The notes below the pieces were generated by a model, which was given only the letters and a program-made list of their open reading frames with translations, did no database searches and was not told the origin of the DNA. From Clostridium scatologenes (GTDB lineage Bacteria; Bacillota; Clostridia; Clostridiales; Clostridiaceae), in NCBI RefSeq assembly GCF_000968375.1, contig NZ_CP009933.1, positions 2,356,001 to 2,420,000 on the forward strand: DNA of 64,000 bases. The letters are read 5' to 3'. The number at the start of each line of letters is the position of its first letter. Position 1 is the first letter of the stretch. Of this stretch, positions 7,857-15,465 are shown in pieces. Made by a program: the position numbers and the translations under genes.

Positions 7857-9341
7857 TTACTTCGTTAATGCAAAACAGACGTCATTATGATATTTCTTAC
7901 TTACTGATTTAATAAGACATTCTGATATTGCCTGCTGTACAATATTAGTTTTTTCAACAAAATCTACTGCAATAATATTAGCATCCTTTGCCCATTCTCC
8001 ACCTGCTTGAAACCAGTTGCTTAATTCTGAAATAGATTGAATTGGAGTTATATTTGAGGCGCTTGGTGTGATAATTGCACAAGTTGACCACAAACCTTTA
8101 TTATCATGATTATTTTTCATCTCGTCCTGTATAGCAGAATAAAGATCTCTTAAATTATCTTTATTAAACCATTTTTGGTCAATTACTGGAAAGAATTCAG
8201 TTGGTTTATTATTACCGCTCCAAGAAACAATAACACGTGATTGGGTACTCCATATTTCACTGAGAGTAGGAACATGTCCATTATAATGATAAATAAGATT
8301 TCCTAATGAGGTAGTAACTAGATTATAAAGTTTATTTTCATCAAACTGACCATTAAGTGCTATAAAACTATGAAAATCTAGAATAACAACTTCTTTTGGA
8401 TTCCTTGCAATAAATCCCTGTACTTGTTTTAATGCATCTTCTAATGAAATTTCACTTCTCCATGTATCATGAACAAGTATAAAGTTTCCATTATCCTCTC
8501 CAACTCTTAAATCTAATACTCTCACACCTTTATTTAATTGATCACTGATACTTAAGTTTTGACATTTTGTCCAAGGCGATCCAAATGGAGAAACCATGTT
8601 GTATGTTCCTGAATTATGTGTACAAACTAATGTAAGGTCATCAAGAGGAGTATTTTTAATTACTGATCCATATGTTTCCATCCAATTTTTTAAATAAGCT
8701 GAATCACCATCAGAATAAGATTCCGCCAAAATCTGCTCTGGTTTTTCAATAGTCTGTTTTAATAAACCAACTAAATTGGATTCTAGCTTAGTTCCTCCCT
8801 TTTCTTCAACCATGGCTAAAAGATTACTAAATGGCTGTCCTTTATCTTGTATACTAACATATTTAACAAGTTCTTTCTCTATTTTCGTATTATCTACATT
8901 TTTAAAATCCTTTTTTACACTATATTCCATTATAGGCAAATGTGAAATATTAACTAAATTATTATCATTCACTGCACAAAAAGTTAGTGTCACTGTTCCA
9001 TCATGTACCCATCCTAAATTTGCTATTTGTGCATTGGGTTGCACACAAAATTTGGGATCTTGAATTGTATTTTGCCAATCAACTTGTAAATATCTCCATC
9101 TTGCTTGAATTTCAAAATGCCTATCTGTACCAACAATTGAATAACCAGCATTGCCAGAATCATCACTACTAGTGTCAAAAATGTATTCATCCCACTCAAT
9201 ATATACATCTTTAATCTCACCTTGATTAATTACGCTAGGAAATTTGCCATCCCAAGAATCCATTTGATAGCTATTAAAGTAACTGAGTTTTAATACATAA
9301 TTAGAAGCATTAATAATTCTTAAAGTTCCACCTTGACCCAT
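7857..9341 (-). CDS. Phosphatidylinositol-specific phospholipase C X-domain protein with extra N-terminal domain
   Basis: 494 residues from ATG 9341 (AGGTGG site 5 nt upstream; an in-frame GTG at 9350 lies in that site). The C-terminal part is a PI-PLC X domain: CTHNSGTYN with His242, VRVLDLRVGED, and LVHDTW with His291 form the expected two-histidine acid-base pair; LKQVQGFIARNPKEVVILDF follows. Residues 1-140 are a separate beta-rich domain (GTLRIINASNYVLKLSYFN...) that I do not recognise. There is no signal peptide, which is odd for a secreted bacterial PI-PLC; it may be released by lysis or act inside. It stands alone between two 21-bp direct repeats. Confidence 0.85.
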   Translation of the reverse strand: MGQGGTLRIINASNYVLKLSYFNSYQMDSWDGKFPSVINQGEIKDVYIEWDEYIFDTSSDDSGNAGYSIVGTDRHFEIQARWRYLQVDWQNTIQDPKFCVQPNAQIANLGWVHDGTVTLTFCAVNDNNLVNISHLPIMEYSVKKDFKNVDNTKIEKELVKYVSIQDKGQPFSNLLAMVEEKGGTKLESNLVGLLKQTIEKPEQILAESYSDGDSAYLKNWMETYGSVIKNTPLDDLTLVCTHNSGTYNMVSPFGSPWTKCQNLSISDQLNKGVRVLDLRVGEDNGNFILVHDTWRSEISLEDALKQVQGFIARNPKEVVILDFHSFIALNGQFDENKLYNLVTTSLGNLIYHYNGHVPTLSEIWSTQSRVIVSWSGNNKPTEFFPVIDQKWFNKDNLRDLYSAIQDEMKNNHDNKGLWSTCAIITPSASNITPIQSISELSNWFQAGGEWAKDANIIAVDFVEKTNIVQQAISECLIKSVSKKYHNDVCFALTK

Positions 9342-9807
9342 TATATCCACCTCATTTTTGCATTTTTATGCATAATTATAATTTAGCGGAATTAACACTT
9401 CAGACATTACCTATAAAAATATCCTGCACAAATAAATCAACTTTTATGTATAATAAATAATTTAAAATCTTATTTTTCAAAAACAGTATTTATTTGGAGT
9501 GTTAACATTAGTATATAATTTCTAATGTAATTAAAGTTTTCCTCTTTCCTCAACCTTTCAGGTTTCGCAAATACCACTGAGATCATTACAGAAACTGAAA
9601 GTTTCTGTTTGCTAAAAATGGAATATTCATAGATCGGTGTAGCAAAGCAATGAAGCTCCCGTAGTTCTTTAGAAGGTTTGTCTATGCTTGCTACACTCTT
9701 TAAATTAAACCCTTTATAGCTGTAAATAACCAATTAATTAACACAATTTATTTTTTACTTAAAGTTTTAATTTCACCACAGTTTCCTGATCCAATTAAAA
9801 CATTTCA
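9342..9807. other. Non-coding stretch with repeat copy
   Basis: Contains the right copy of the 21-bp repeat (9613-9633), a small AGAAACT/AGTTTCT hairpin near 9590-9607, and a weak AGC/TGCTTGCTAC tail near 9690 resembling the IS3 scars. An 87-codon minus-strand frame is open here but has no recognisable content and I do not call it. Confidence 0.5.
9613..9633 (+). repeat. 21-bp direct repeat, right copy
   Basis: Exact copy of 7620-7640. Confidence 0.7.
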
Positions 9808-10842
9808 TTAATCTTTATATGTTATAATGGGCTTTAATTTTGCTATTACTTTAATCAAATCAAATTCAATAAGATCCTGAATTACCCTATCAATGTTTTT
9901 ATAGGCTTCTGGAGCTTCTTCATAAATTAAACTTTTATCTCTACATACAATGTTATAACTAAAGTTGCCATTTTTAACATCTTTTTTAGAAAACTTACCT
10001 AAAAGTCTTTCCTTACAGCCATTTCTCTGCCACTTACGTCCAGCTCCATGAGCAATTGAAAAACCTGTATCCGAGCTTTCATTTATAGGCTTAACAATAT
10101 ATGAGTTAGTCCCCCTAGAGCCTGCTATAACAACATATCCATTATCAGATGGTGCTGCACCTTTTCTATGAACATAATAATTATCTTTAAATTCAATACC
10201 ATTATGAATAGCTTCAATTACAAGAGTTTCTAAGGAGCCACTAATAGCATCACATAACCTCTCAGCAATTAATTTTCTACTTTTTCTGGCAAAAAGTATT
10301 GCCTTTTCATAATCTTTTAAGTAGCTTTCAAAACCTTCACTACCCTCTACCAAACCATTCTGACAGCTGTACTTCTCAATATGCTTTCTTAAAATATGTT
10401 CGCCTAAGCCTCTACTGCCACTATGAATTAGTAAATGTACTTTATTTTTATCTAGATTCAGATTATTAAATTCTTCTTTATCCAATATTTCATCAATAGC
10501 AGTAAATTCTGCAAAGTGGTTACCCTTACCTATAGTACCAATATTAAATTCATCTTTTTCAAACTCTAGGTTATTCAAACTTTTCATTGCCTTATCTACT
10601 TTAAATTTCTTTTCAAAGATAGAAGTTTGAAATAAACTTACAGAACATCCTATGTCATTTCCAATTAAATGAGGATAAATTATTCCTTCTGTTAAAAAAG
10701 CTGCTCCAACTGGTGTTTTTCCAGGGTGTAAATCTGGGTAACCAACAACTAAAATTACTCCTTTTAATTTTGACAGTTTTTTTACCTGCTCTACACCTTC
10801 ACTTTCCATCCATGATTTTTCTGTGTATATAATTTTATACAT
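9808..10842 (-). CDS. rtcB: RtcB-family RNA ligase
   Basis: 344 residues of the RtcB family, which joins 2',3'-cyclic phosphate and 5'-OH RNA ends using GTP and Mn2+. Visible motifs: PDLHPGKTPVGAAF, GNDIGCSVS with metal ligand Cys66, GTIGKGNHFAE, IHSGSRGLG, HRKGAAPSDNGYVVIAGSRG, and the guanylylated histidine in SIAHGAGRK (His265). It is shorter than the 400-480 residues of typical RtcB and resembles the compact RtcB2 type often found with release factor PrfH; no prfH gene is present here. Its likely role is RNA repair after nuclease damage, which suits its proximity to restriction and toxin genes. Confidence 0.92.
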   Translation of the reverse strand: MYKIIYTEKSWMESEGVEQVKKLSKLKGVILVVGYPDLHPGKTPVGAAFLTEGIIYPHLIGNDIGCSVSLFQTSIFEKKFKVDKAMKSLNNLEFEKDEFNIGTIGKGNHFAEFTAIDEILDKEEFNNLNLDKNKVHLLIHSGSRGLGEHILRKHIEKYSCQNGLVEGSEGFESYLKDYEKAILFARKSRKLIAERLCDAISGSLETLVIEAIHNGIEFKDNYYVHRKGAAPSDNGYVVIAGSRGTNSYIVKPINESSDTGFSIAHGAGRKWQRNGCKERLLGKFSKKDVKNGNFSYNIVCRDKSLIYEEAPEAYKNIDRVIQDLIEFDLIKVIAKLKPIITYKD

Positions 10843-11071
10843 ATTAAAATATTCTCTCCTTAATAAATAAAATAGTGTTATATTGAGAGAATAACTAATT
10901 TTAAGCCATTAACTATAATTATGATTTAGTAAGCTCTTATTTAATCTTCTCTCACCATCATATTTTTTATCATATTCATCACAACCTTTACTAAAAATTT
11001 TTAGAATATTAAAATTGTGTGCTAATTTTAACAGTTATGTTCACAAAAATCAATTTTTAGGTTTAAACTTG

Positions 11072-11323
11072 CTAAGAAATTTCTTCTTCTGTTGCATCTG
11101 CCACTTGAAAATTTAATTTTGCCTTTTTAATCATATCTATTGATGAATCTATTCCAATAACAGTTGCCCCTTCTTTTGCCAACTCATTTGTTAGTATCCC
11201 AGTACCACAACCTAAATCCAAAATTTTTTGGTCCTTCCCCACATTCACTAAATCAATCATAGATTTACCATATTCCGCTACAAAAGAATGTTTATTATCA
11301 TATAGATTGCTATTCCATTTCAT
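11072..11323 (-). pseudogene. Truncated SAM-dependent methyltransferase
   Basis: The 83 residues contain motif I (ILDLGCGTGILTNELA) and motif II (VIGIDSSIDMIKKAK) of a class I SAM methyltransferase, then stop at ...FQVADATEEEIS. Family members have about 240-260 residues, and a few residues between the AKLNF and FQVADAT segments also seem deleted. The truncation point lies next to AACTTGCTAAG (about 11067-11077), resembling the tail of the IS3 scars, so an insertion may have removed the 3' part. It is divergent from the Crp-like regulator. Confidence 0.7.
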
Positions 11324-11431
11324 AATTTCTTACCTCCATAAATTTTTTATTATATTATTACATAAAACTTTAATGAAGAATGTAAACTATGATACAATTA
11401 GAAAAACATTATTTCAACGGAGGTGTTTTTC

Positions 11432-12082
11432 TTGGATAAAGGGATTTTATTTTTAGACCAGAAAATAGATATACCCACTAAATTGTTTGAAGTTTTTAAA
11501 ACAAAACCTGCACGGATATTTAAAAATAATCAATTAATCTATCAGCAAGGAGAAATTGCTGATAATTTTTACTACTTAAAAGAAGGAATAGTTCAAGTTT
11601 TTGTAAATTCCTCAGATGATTTAGAAAAAATTTTAACAATTTATAAAAATGGTGAAATTTTTGGAGAAGCTTCTTTTTTTAATGGTTTTCCAAGAATGTC
11701 ATCAGCTAAAACTCTTTCCGATTCAGAAATTATCACCATTAATAAAACTGATATTATGTCATACTTTCAAAAAGAACCTTTTCTTGCTCTAAATTTCATA
11801 GAGCTTTTATCACAAAAAGTTAGAATGTTATCAAATGAAATTGATAATATTTCATTCTTATCAGCCGAAAAAAGAATAGCTCAATATCTGTTAAGGATGA
11901 ATAGATATACAAATTACCCCATTAATTGTACCCATGAAGATATCGGAAAATCTGTAGGTGTAAGTAGAATTACCGTAAGTAGAACTTTAAATAAATTCTC
12001 TAAATATCAATGGTTTTATACTAAATATAAAAAAATACTTATACTAAACAAGAATGCTCTTTTAGAATTTTTAGAGGCATGA
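11432..12082 (+). CDS. Crp/Fnr-family transcriptional regulator
   Basis: 216 residues. TTG 11432 is chosen because GGAGGTG at 11419-11425 sits 6 nt before it; GTG 11423 lies inside the site. Residues 20-125 form a cyclic-nucleotide-binding-type beta barrel (FKNNQLIYQQGEIADNFYYLKEG..., GEIFGEASFFNGFPRMSSAKTL), a dimer helix follows, and the C-terminal winged helix reads THEDIGKSVGVSRITVSRTLNKF. No four-cysteine Fnr iron-sulphur motif is seen. The ligand is unknown. It is divergent from a broken methyltransferase gene. Confidence 0.88.
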   Translation: MDKGILFLDQKIDIPTKLFEVFKTKPARIFKNNQLIYQQGEIADNFYYLKEGIVQVFVNSSDDLEKILTIYKNGEIFGEASFFNGFPRMSSAKTLSDSEIITINKTDIMSYFQKEPFLALNFIELLSQKVRMLSNEIDNISFLSAEKRIAQYLLRMNRYTNYPINCTHEDIGKSVGVSRITVSRTLNKFSKYQWFYTKYKKILILNKNALLEFLEA

Positions 12083-12208
12083 TATATTTTCATATTAATT
12101 CTGTATTTTGATTGATTAAAATATTGTTTTTAGTATTTGTATTTAAATACTACGTTTATTGCTTATATAATTTTAATAATTGAAGAAGTTTTTAGCACTT
12201 TTATTAAT

Positions 12209-12270
12209 AGCAAAACAATTTGTTAACGCCCTTTGTGGGGGATTACGAAGGCTTACCTGAGCTTGCTACA
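12209..12270 (+). repeat. IS3-type transposase 3'-end scar, copy b
   Basis: Reads AKQFVNALCGGLRRLT then stop, closely matching the KQLINNPRRFLRRLI end of the remnant at 21873-22195, followed by the same GAGCTTGCTA tail. It is the best-preserved of the short copies. Confidence 0.75.
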
Positions 12271-12280
12271 AACCTAAGAA

Positions 12281-12700
12281 TCACTTGATATTGTCATATT
12301 CCTTGTTTTCTTTCTCCTTCAATCGGTTATATCTACTTTTGTTGTCATCCCACAACAAGTAATAGTTCATTAAAACCAAAATAAGGCCAGCTATTAAATA
12401 CGGAACTAGTGTCAGTGGTATTTTACTTTTCAATTTATATAATATGGCAACTCTATTCATTATAGCCTCTATTATACCTATAATAATAATCTTATAAATA
12501 GCATCTTGAATACTATACTTTAATCTTCCTTTTTCTTGTACTTTTCCCCAATAATTAATGAATTTTTCATCATCTTGATAAAATATTCTTGAAATCTTAC
12601 TTGGTTTTACTATATTTTCTCTAATAAGGTATTCAAATATTAAGGTTGCAAACATAAATACAAAACAAACAATAAATCCTATATTTCCTATTACTTCTAT
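12281..12700 (-). CDS. Small membrane protein with probable ATA start codon
   Basis: The frame is open from 12715 and reads as a membrane protein (IEVIGNIGFIVCFVFMFAT..., then a second hydrophobic hairpin about residues 60-115). A near-ideal GGGGGAGGAG site (about 12706-12715) precedes an ATA codon at 12698-12700 with normal spacing, but there is no ATG, GTG or TTG until ATG 12655, which would delete the first membrane helix. So either ATA initiates weakly or a former ATG has mutated. Product is about 139 residues; the function is not recognised. It lies just downstream of an IS3 scar. Confidence 0.5.
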   Translation of the reverse strand: MEVIGNIGFIVCFVFMFATLIFEYLIRENIVKPSKISRIFYQDDEKFINYWGKVQEKGRLKYSIQDAIYKIIIIGIIEAIMNRVAILYKLKSKIPLTLVPYLIAGLILVLMNYYLLWDDNKSRYNRLKEKENKEYDNIK

Positions 12701-12878
12701 ATTAACTCCTCCCCCTCATATAATTTTATAAATTAATGTTTTGTCTAATCTAACTACTCTTTTATAAATCTTTAATAACTAAATTTACACCTTTTGGGCA
12801 TTTGCGGAGGCTTTTCTGAAATCACTAATAACTTTATTTTATTATAAATATAATTTTTATCGTCTTATCCTATATATT

Positions 12879-13586
12879 TTATTTATTTAAGCTAGAATAG
12901 TCAGCTCTAAAATAAACTTTATAATCACTTAATTTAATACCATATTGTTTAAGCATCTTTATAATTAAATTTCTAATGGCATTTCCACTCATATTTGTTT
13001 CAATATAAATACTATTTGCTACTAATTCCGGTTTTCTTATACCTTCTGTTTTACAACAAAAATATTTATTTTTCTTTCCATTCATATTTTTATTGCTTTC
13101 AAAAGAAAAAAACTTTGTTCTATCTTTATTAAAAAGAATTTCTGAAGTTTTTATAAGTACTTCTTGCCAAGTCGTGCCTTGGATTAACCTACTATTATTG
13201 ATTTTAAATCCAAATGGCCTTATATGTGTAAAATTTTCATACAATGAATGTTCTACATTATTATCTACAGTATACTCATCATAGTTAGGAATAACTTTAT
13301 TATCTACATTTTCATTAACTTCTTCTTTTACGTCTAATTCTTCAACATCTAATATTTTTATAATTTCTTCAATTTTAACTTCATAATCATGACCTTGTTC
13401 CACCAAACCAGAATACTGTTTCATTTTTTCTAAATCTCTTACAAGAATAGCTTCGTTAACTTTTGCTGCAATTACTTCCATGGTATCATTAATAGTTTCT
13501 TTAAGAAGTTCTAAACTCTCTGATATATCTATTGCTTTGTCTGGTAAGTTTTCTTTTAATCCTTGAAAAAACATATCTAAATCCAT
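12879..13586 (-). CDS. Hypothetical protein with conserved C-terminal domain
   Basis: 235 residues from ATG 13586. The N-terminal half is helical and acidic (about 1-95). The C-terminal half (about 115-235) reads THIRPFGFKINNSRLIQGTTWQEVLIKTSEILF..., GKKNKYFCCKTEGIRKPELV, SIYIETNMSGNAIRNLIIKMLKQYGI, VYFRADYSSL. I recall this pattern as a domain in uncharacterised clostridial proteins near restriction and nuclease genes, but I cannot name a family or activity. It stands alone between insertion scars and broken genes. Confidence 0.65.
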   Translation of the reverse strand: MDLDMFFQGLKENLPDKAIDISESLELLKETINDTMEVIAAKVNEAILVRDLEKMKQYSGLVEQGHDYEVKIEEIIKILDVEELDVKEEVNENVDNKVIPNYDEYTVDNNVEHSLYENFTHIRPFGFKINNSRLIQGTTWQEVLIKTSEILFNKDRTKFFSFESNKNMNGKKNKYFCCKTEGIRKPELVANSIYIETNMSGNAIRNLIIKMLKQYGIKLSDYKVYFRADYSSLNK

Positions 13587-13916
13587 TTTTATCACCCCAT
13601 CTGTAAATATAATCTTGACATTATGTATATTTATTCTACATTTTTCTATTATTTCCTTTTAATTTTGAACAAATTAAAACACCAGCTAATAAAACCGGTG
13701 CCTTAATTTGATATTAAAATATTTTTTCTTGCTATATCTCTTTAATACTTCTTCTACTGTTCTATAAATAAAGTTTACTTCATTTCCAACTTTTGTTGCT
13801 AATTTTTATATCTTCTTTTATATTTTTAGAAATATTCCTCAACTTCCAAGTTTTACATCTCTGAATCATTTTAAAAAACTTACCTAAGCTTGCTAAAATA
13901 TCAATATAGGCCAGCA
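13587..13916. other. Intergenic stretch with scar fragment
   Basis: AT-rich. Contains a CACC...GGTG hairpin near 13680-13700 and an IS3-scar tail (ACTTACCTAAGCTTGCTAA, 13878-13896). No coding sequence is supported. Confidence 0.5.
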
Positions 13917-14594
13917 TTATATGCTTTTAATAACTTCTTGTAAACTTTCTATATCTAAAATATTTTCAATAATGGAACTTAATTTATCACTATCTAATTT
14001 TTCTATTTTTTCCTTAAGTACATCATCTAAATTTCCGAACTTTTTGGTAAGAAGCTTTAAAACTATTTCCACATCTTTTTGCCTAGCTTTTTCTATTCCT
14101 TTTTCTATTCCTTTTTCCATTCCTTCTTCTCTAGTTTTTTTAAAAGTTTCCTTTATCGTTTTTGAAATATTAGAAGTCATACGATTAACCTCCTCTTTTT
14201 TTGCTATCAAAATATCTTCTATTTTTTCTCCTAATTTACCTTTCAGCTCATCACTTAAAGTTACTCTTAACCAATGTCTTAACATCATTTTTTGTTCTTC
14301 TGTTAAGTTGTTGAAACCTATAGCTATATCTTTTACTCTACTTATAAACTCTTCAATATCAACCTTTTGATCCAATAGAAATACTGCCGATACTAAGTCT
14401 TTTAGTTCCATCAGTTCTTCTTTTTCATATTTATTTATGTCTATAAGTATATATTCAAAATCAATTATGTTATTTCCAAATAATTTGCTTTTATTTATAA
14501 TGTTTTTAAATTTTTTCTCTACAGTCCACTTATACTCTCCATTATATAAAACCAATGGTACTATTGCTGGTAATCTAAAATCTTTACTTTTCAC
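13917..14594 (-). pseudogene. Rpn family PD-(D/E)XK nuclease, N-terminally truncated
   Basis: 225 residues starting within the PIVLYNG-type segment (FRLPAIVPLVLYNGEYKWTVEKKFKNII) of the Rpn / transposase_31 family, followed by the helical middle and a charged tail with GIEKGIEKGIEK repeats. Full members are about 300-330 residues and carry their catalytic D...EXK in the missing N-terminal part, so this copy should lack nuclease activity. The upstream sequence up to the IS3 scar at 14739 shows no continuing frame. Rpn proteins promote RecA-independent recombination. Confidence 0.7.
14088..14123. repeat. 12-bp tandem repeat in the Rpn-like gene
   Basis: Three copies of about TTTTTCTATTCC encode repeated I-E-K-G units on the minus strand. 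Copy number could vary by slippage. Confidence 0.7.
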
Positions 14595-14738
14595 TTCTCA
14601 TTCAAAACTAATTGTAATATAATGAGCTGTCTGATAGTCAGTTTTGAAGATTCCCTCAAATTTTGATTCAAACAATTCGTGATTTATTAAATTAATATTG
14701 GCGATTCTAATGTTACTTTTGGTCTTGAAGCTACAGAG

Positions 14739-14794
14739 CATTTTGTTAACGACCTCTGGTGGATCTTGCAGAAGGCTTGCCTAAGCTTGCTACT
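14739..14794 (+). repeat. IS3-type transposase 3'-end scar, copy d
   Basis: GCATTTTGTTAACGACCTCT followed by the AAGGCTTGCCTAAGCTTGCT tail aligns with copies a and b, with small indels. Confidence 0.6.
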
Positions 14795-14891
14795 AACTTA
14801 GTAGGTATTCATTTTTCTTACACAAAGATACTCAGTTACCATCATACCTTTTTACCAATAAATTCCCCTATATAATTCTTCATAATTATGG

Positions 14892-15000
14892 TACAATATC
14901 CAAGTATAATTTGATAATCACAGACGGATGGCTGTGGAGGTTTTGAACTTTTTATCCTCCTTGGGTTATTGGTGAATTATTTCACTGAAGCTTAGGAGGT
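14892..15000 (+). promoter_or_regulatory. Structured leader of the small membrane ORF
   Basis: A TGGTACAAT box (-10-like, 14889-14897) and a TATAAT (14905-14910) precede a leader with hairpins CACAG/CTGTG (14919-14936), GGAGG/CCTCC (14936-14960) and GTGAA/TTCAC (14972-14985). The CCTCC could pair instead with the AGGAGG ribosome binding site at 14994-14999. This gives two exclusive folds that would open or close translation, as is common in type I toxin mRNAs. Inference from sequence only. Confidence 0.45.
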
Positions 15001-15010
15001 GGTATTGGAT

Positions 15011-15172
15011 ATGCTAGAATTAATTATAAAAAGTTTTACTACTATTTATATTATTAGACTAGTTTTAAAACATAATCTTTTTATATACCAATTAAAAATT
15101 AATATCAAGTTACTTGGTCTTAATATAGAGGTTAAAAGCAAAGAAAAAAGTGCTCCATCCTCGCAAGAGTAG
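15011..15172 (+). CDS. Candidate type I toxin: 53-aa small membrane protein
   Basis: A 53-residue protein (MLELIIKSFTTIYIIRLVLK...) with a hydrophobic N-terminal helix (about 3-26), a short basic region and a charged hydrophilic tail (EVKSKEKSAPSSQE). AGGAGG at 14994-14999 precedes ATG 15011. It has a folded leader, a bidirectional terminator overlapping its stop codon, and a converging promoter beyond, which together resemble clostridial type I toxin-antitoxin loci. It is not assigned to a named toxin family. It lies just outside the 3' end of the hsdS gene of the type I restriction operon. Confidence 0.5.
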   Translation: MLELIIKSFTTIYIIRLVLKHNLFIYQLKINIKLLGLNIEVKSKEKSAPSSQE

Positions 15173-15179
15173 CACTTTT
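15146..15179. terminator. Bidirectional terminator at the small ORF stop codon
   Basis: 9-bp arms 15146-15154 and 15171-15179. The T run is better on the minus strand. Confidence 0.7.
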
Positions 15180-15244
15180 CTTGAAAATTAATTTCTAATT
15201 AATTTTATCCAATAGCCCTAAAACAAAATAAATGTTCTAAGGAT

Positions 15245-15269
15245 TGCTTAGTGTTACCAGCACTAAGCA
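15245..15269 (+). terminator. Second hairpin downstream of the small ORF
   Basis: Arms TGCTTAGTG (15245-15253) and CACTAAGCA (15261-15269), followed by TTTCTTATTT on the plus strand. Confidence 0.65.
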
Positions 15270-15337
15270 TTTCTTATTTATATTATATCAAACTTTTCTT
15301 AAAAATAAACTAATTTTTTAAATATACCTTAATTTTT

Positions 15338-15418
15338 AGCAACAAATCTTGCTTGTTTCACTTCCAATCCTTGTAATGGGTCAGCTCCCTTACAAAAACT
15401 GGAACAGTTTTTGTTGCT
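15338..15418 (-). repeat. AGCAACAAA inverted repeat after hsdS
   Basis: AGCAACAAA (15338-15346) pairs with TTTGTTGCT (15410-15418) at the 3' end of the hsd operon. The same motif with a shorter loop ends the reverse-transcriptase gene at 24629-24659. Confidence 0.5.
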
Positions 15419-15465
15419 ATATATTGATTATGTCTACATTTAAATACGTTATATAAAAATATCTT

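Larger units (their letters stand above)
15138..15284 (-). ncRNA. Candidate antitoxin antisense RNA
   Basis: On the minus strand, TATAAT (15292-15297) would start an RNA near 15284 that runs leftwards through a TGCTTAGTG hairpin and ends at the AAAAGTGCT/AGCACTTTT stem followed by TTTTTTCTTT. It would pair with the 3' end of the small ORF transcript. The -35 box is weak. No expression evidence. Confidence 0.4.

Noticed and set aside
9470..9733. 87-codon minus-strand open frame
   Set aside because: No ribosome binding site, no recognisable content, and it overlaps the direct repeat and hairpin; judged non-coding.
14088..14123. Possible CRISPR-like short repeats
   Set aside because: 12-bp head-to-tail units without spacers, encoding IEKG in a gene.
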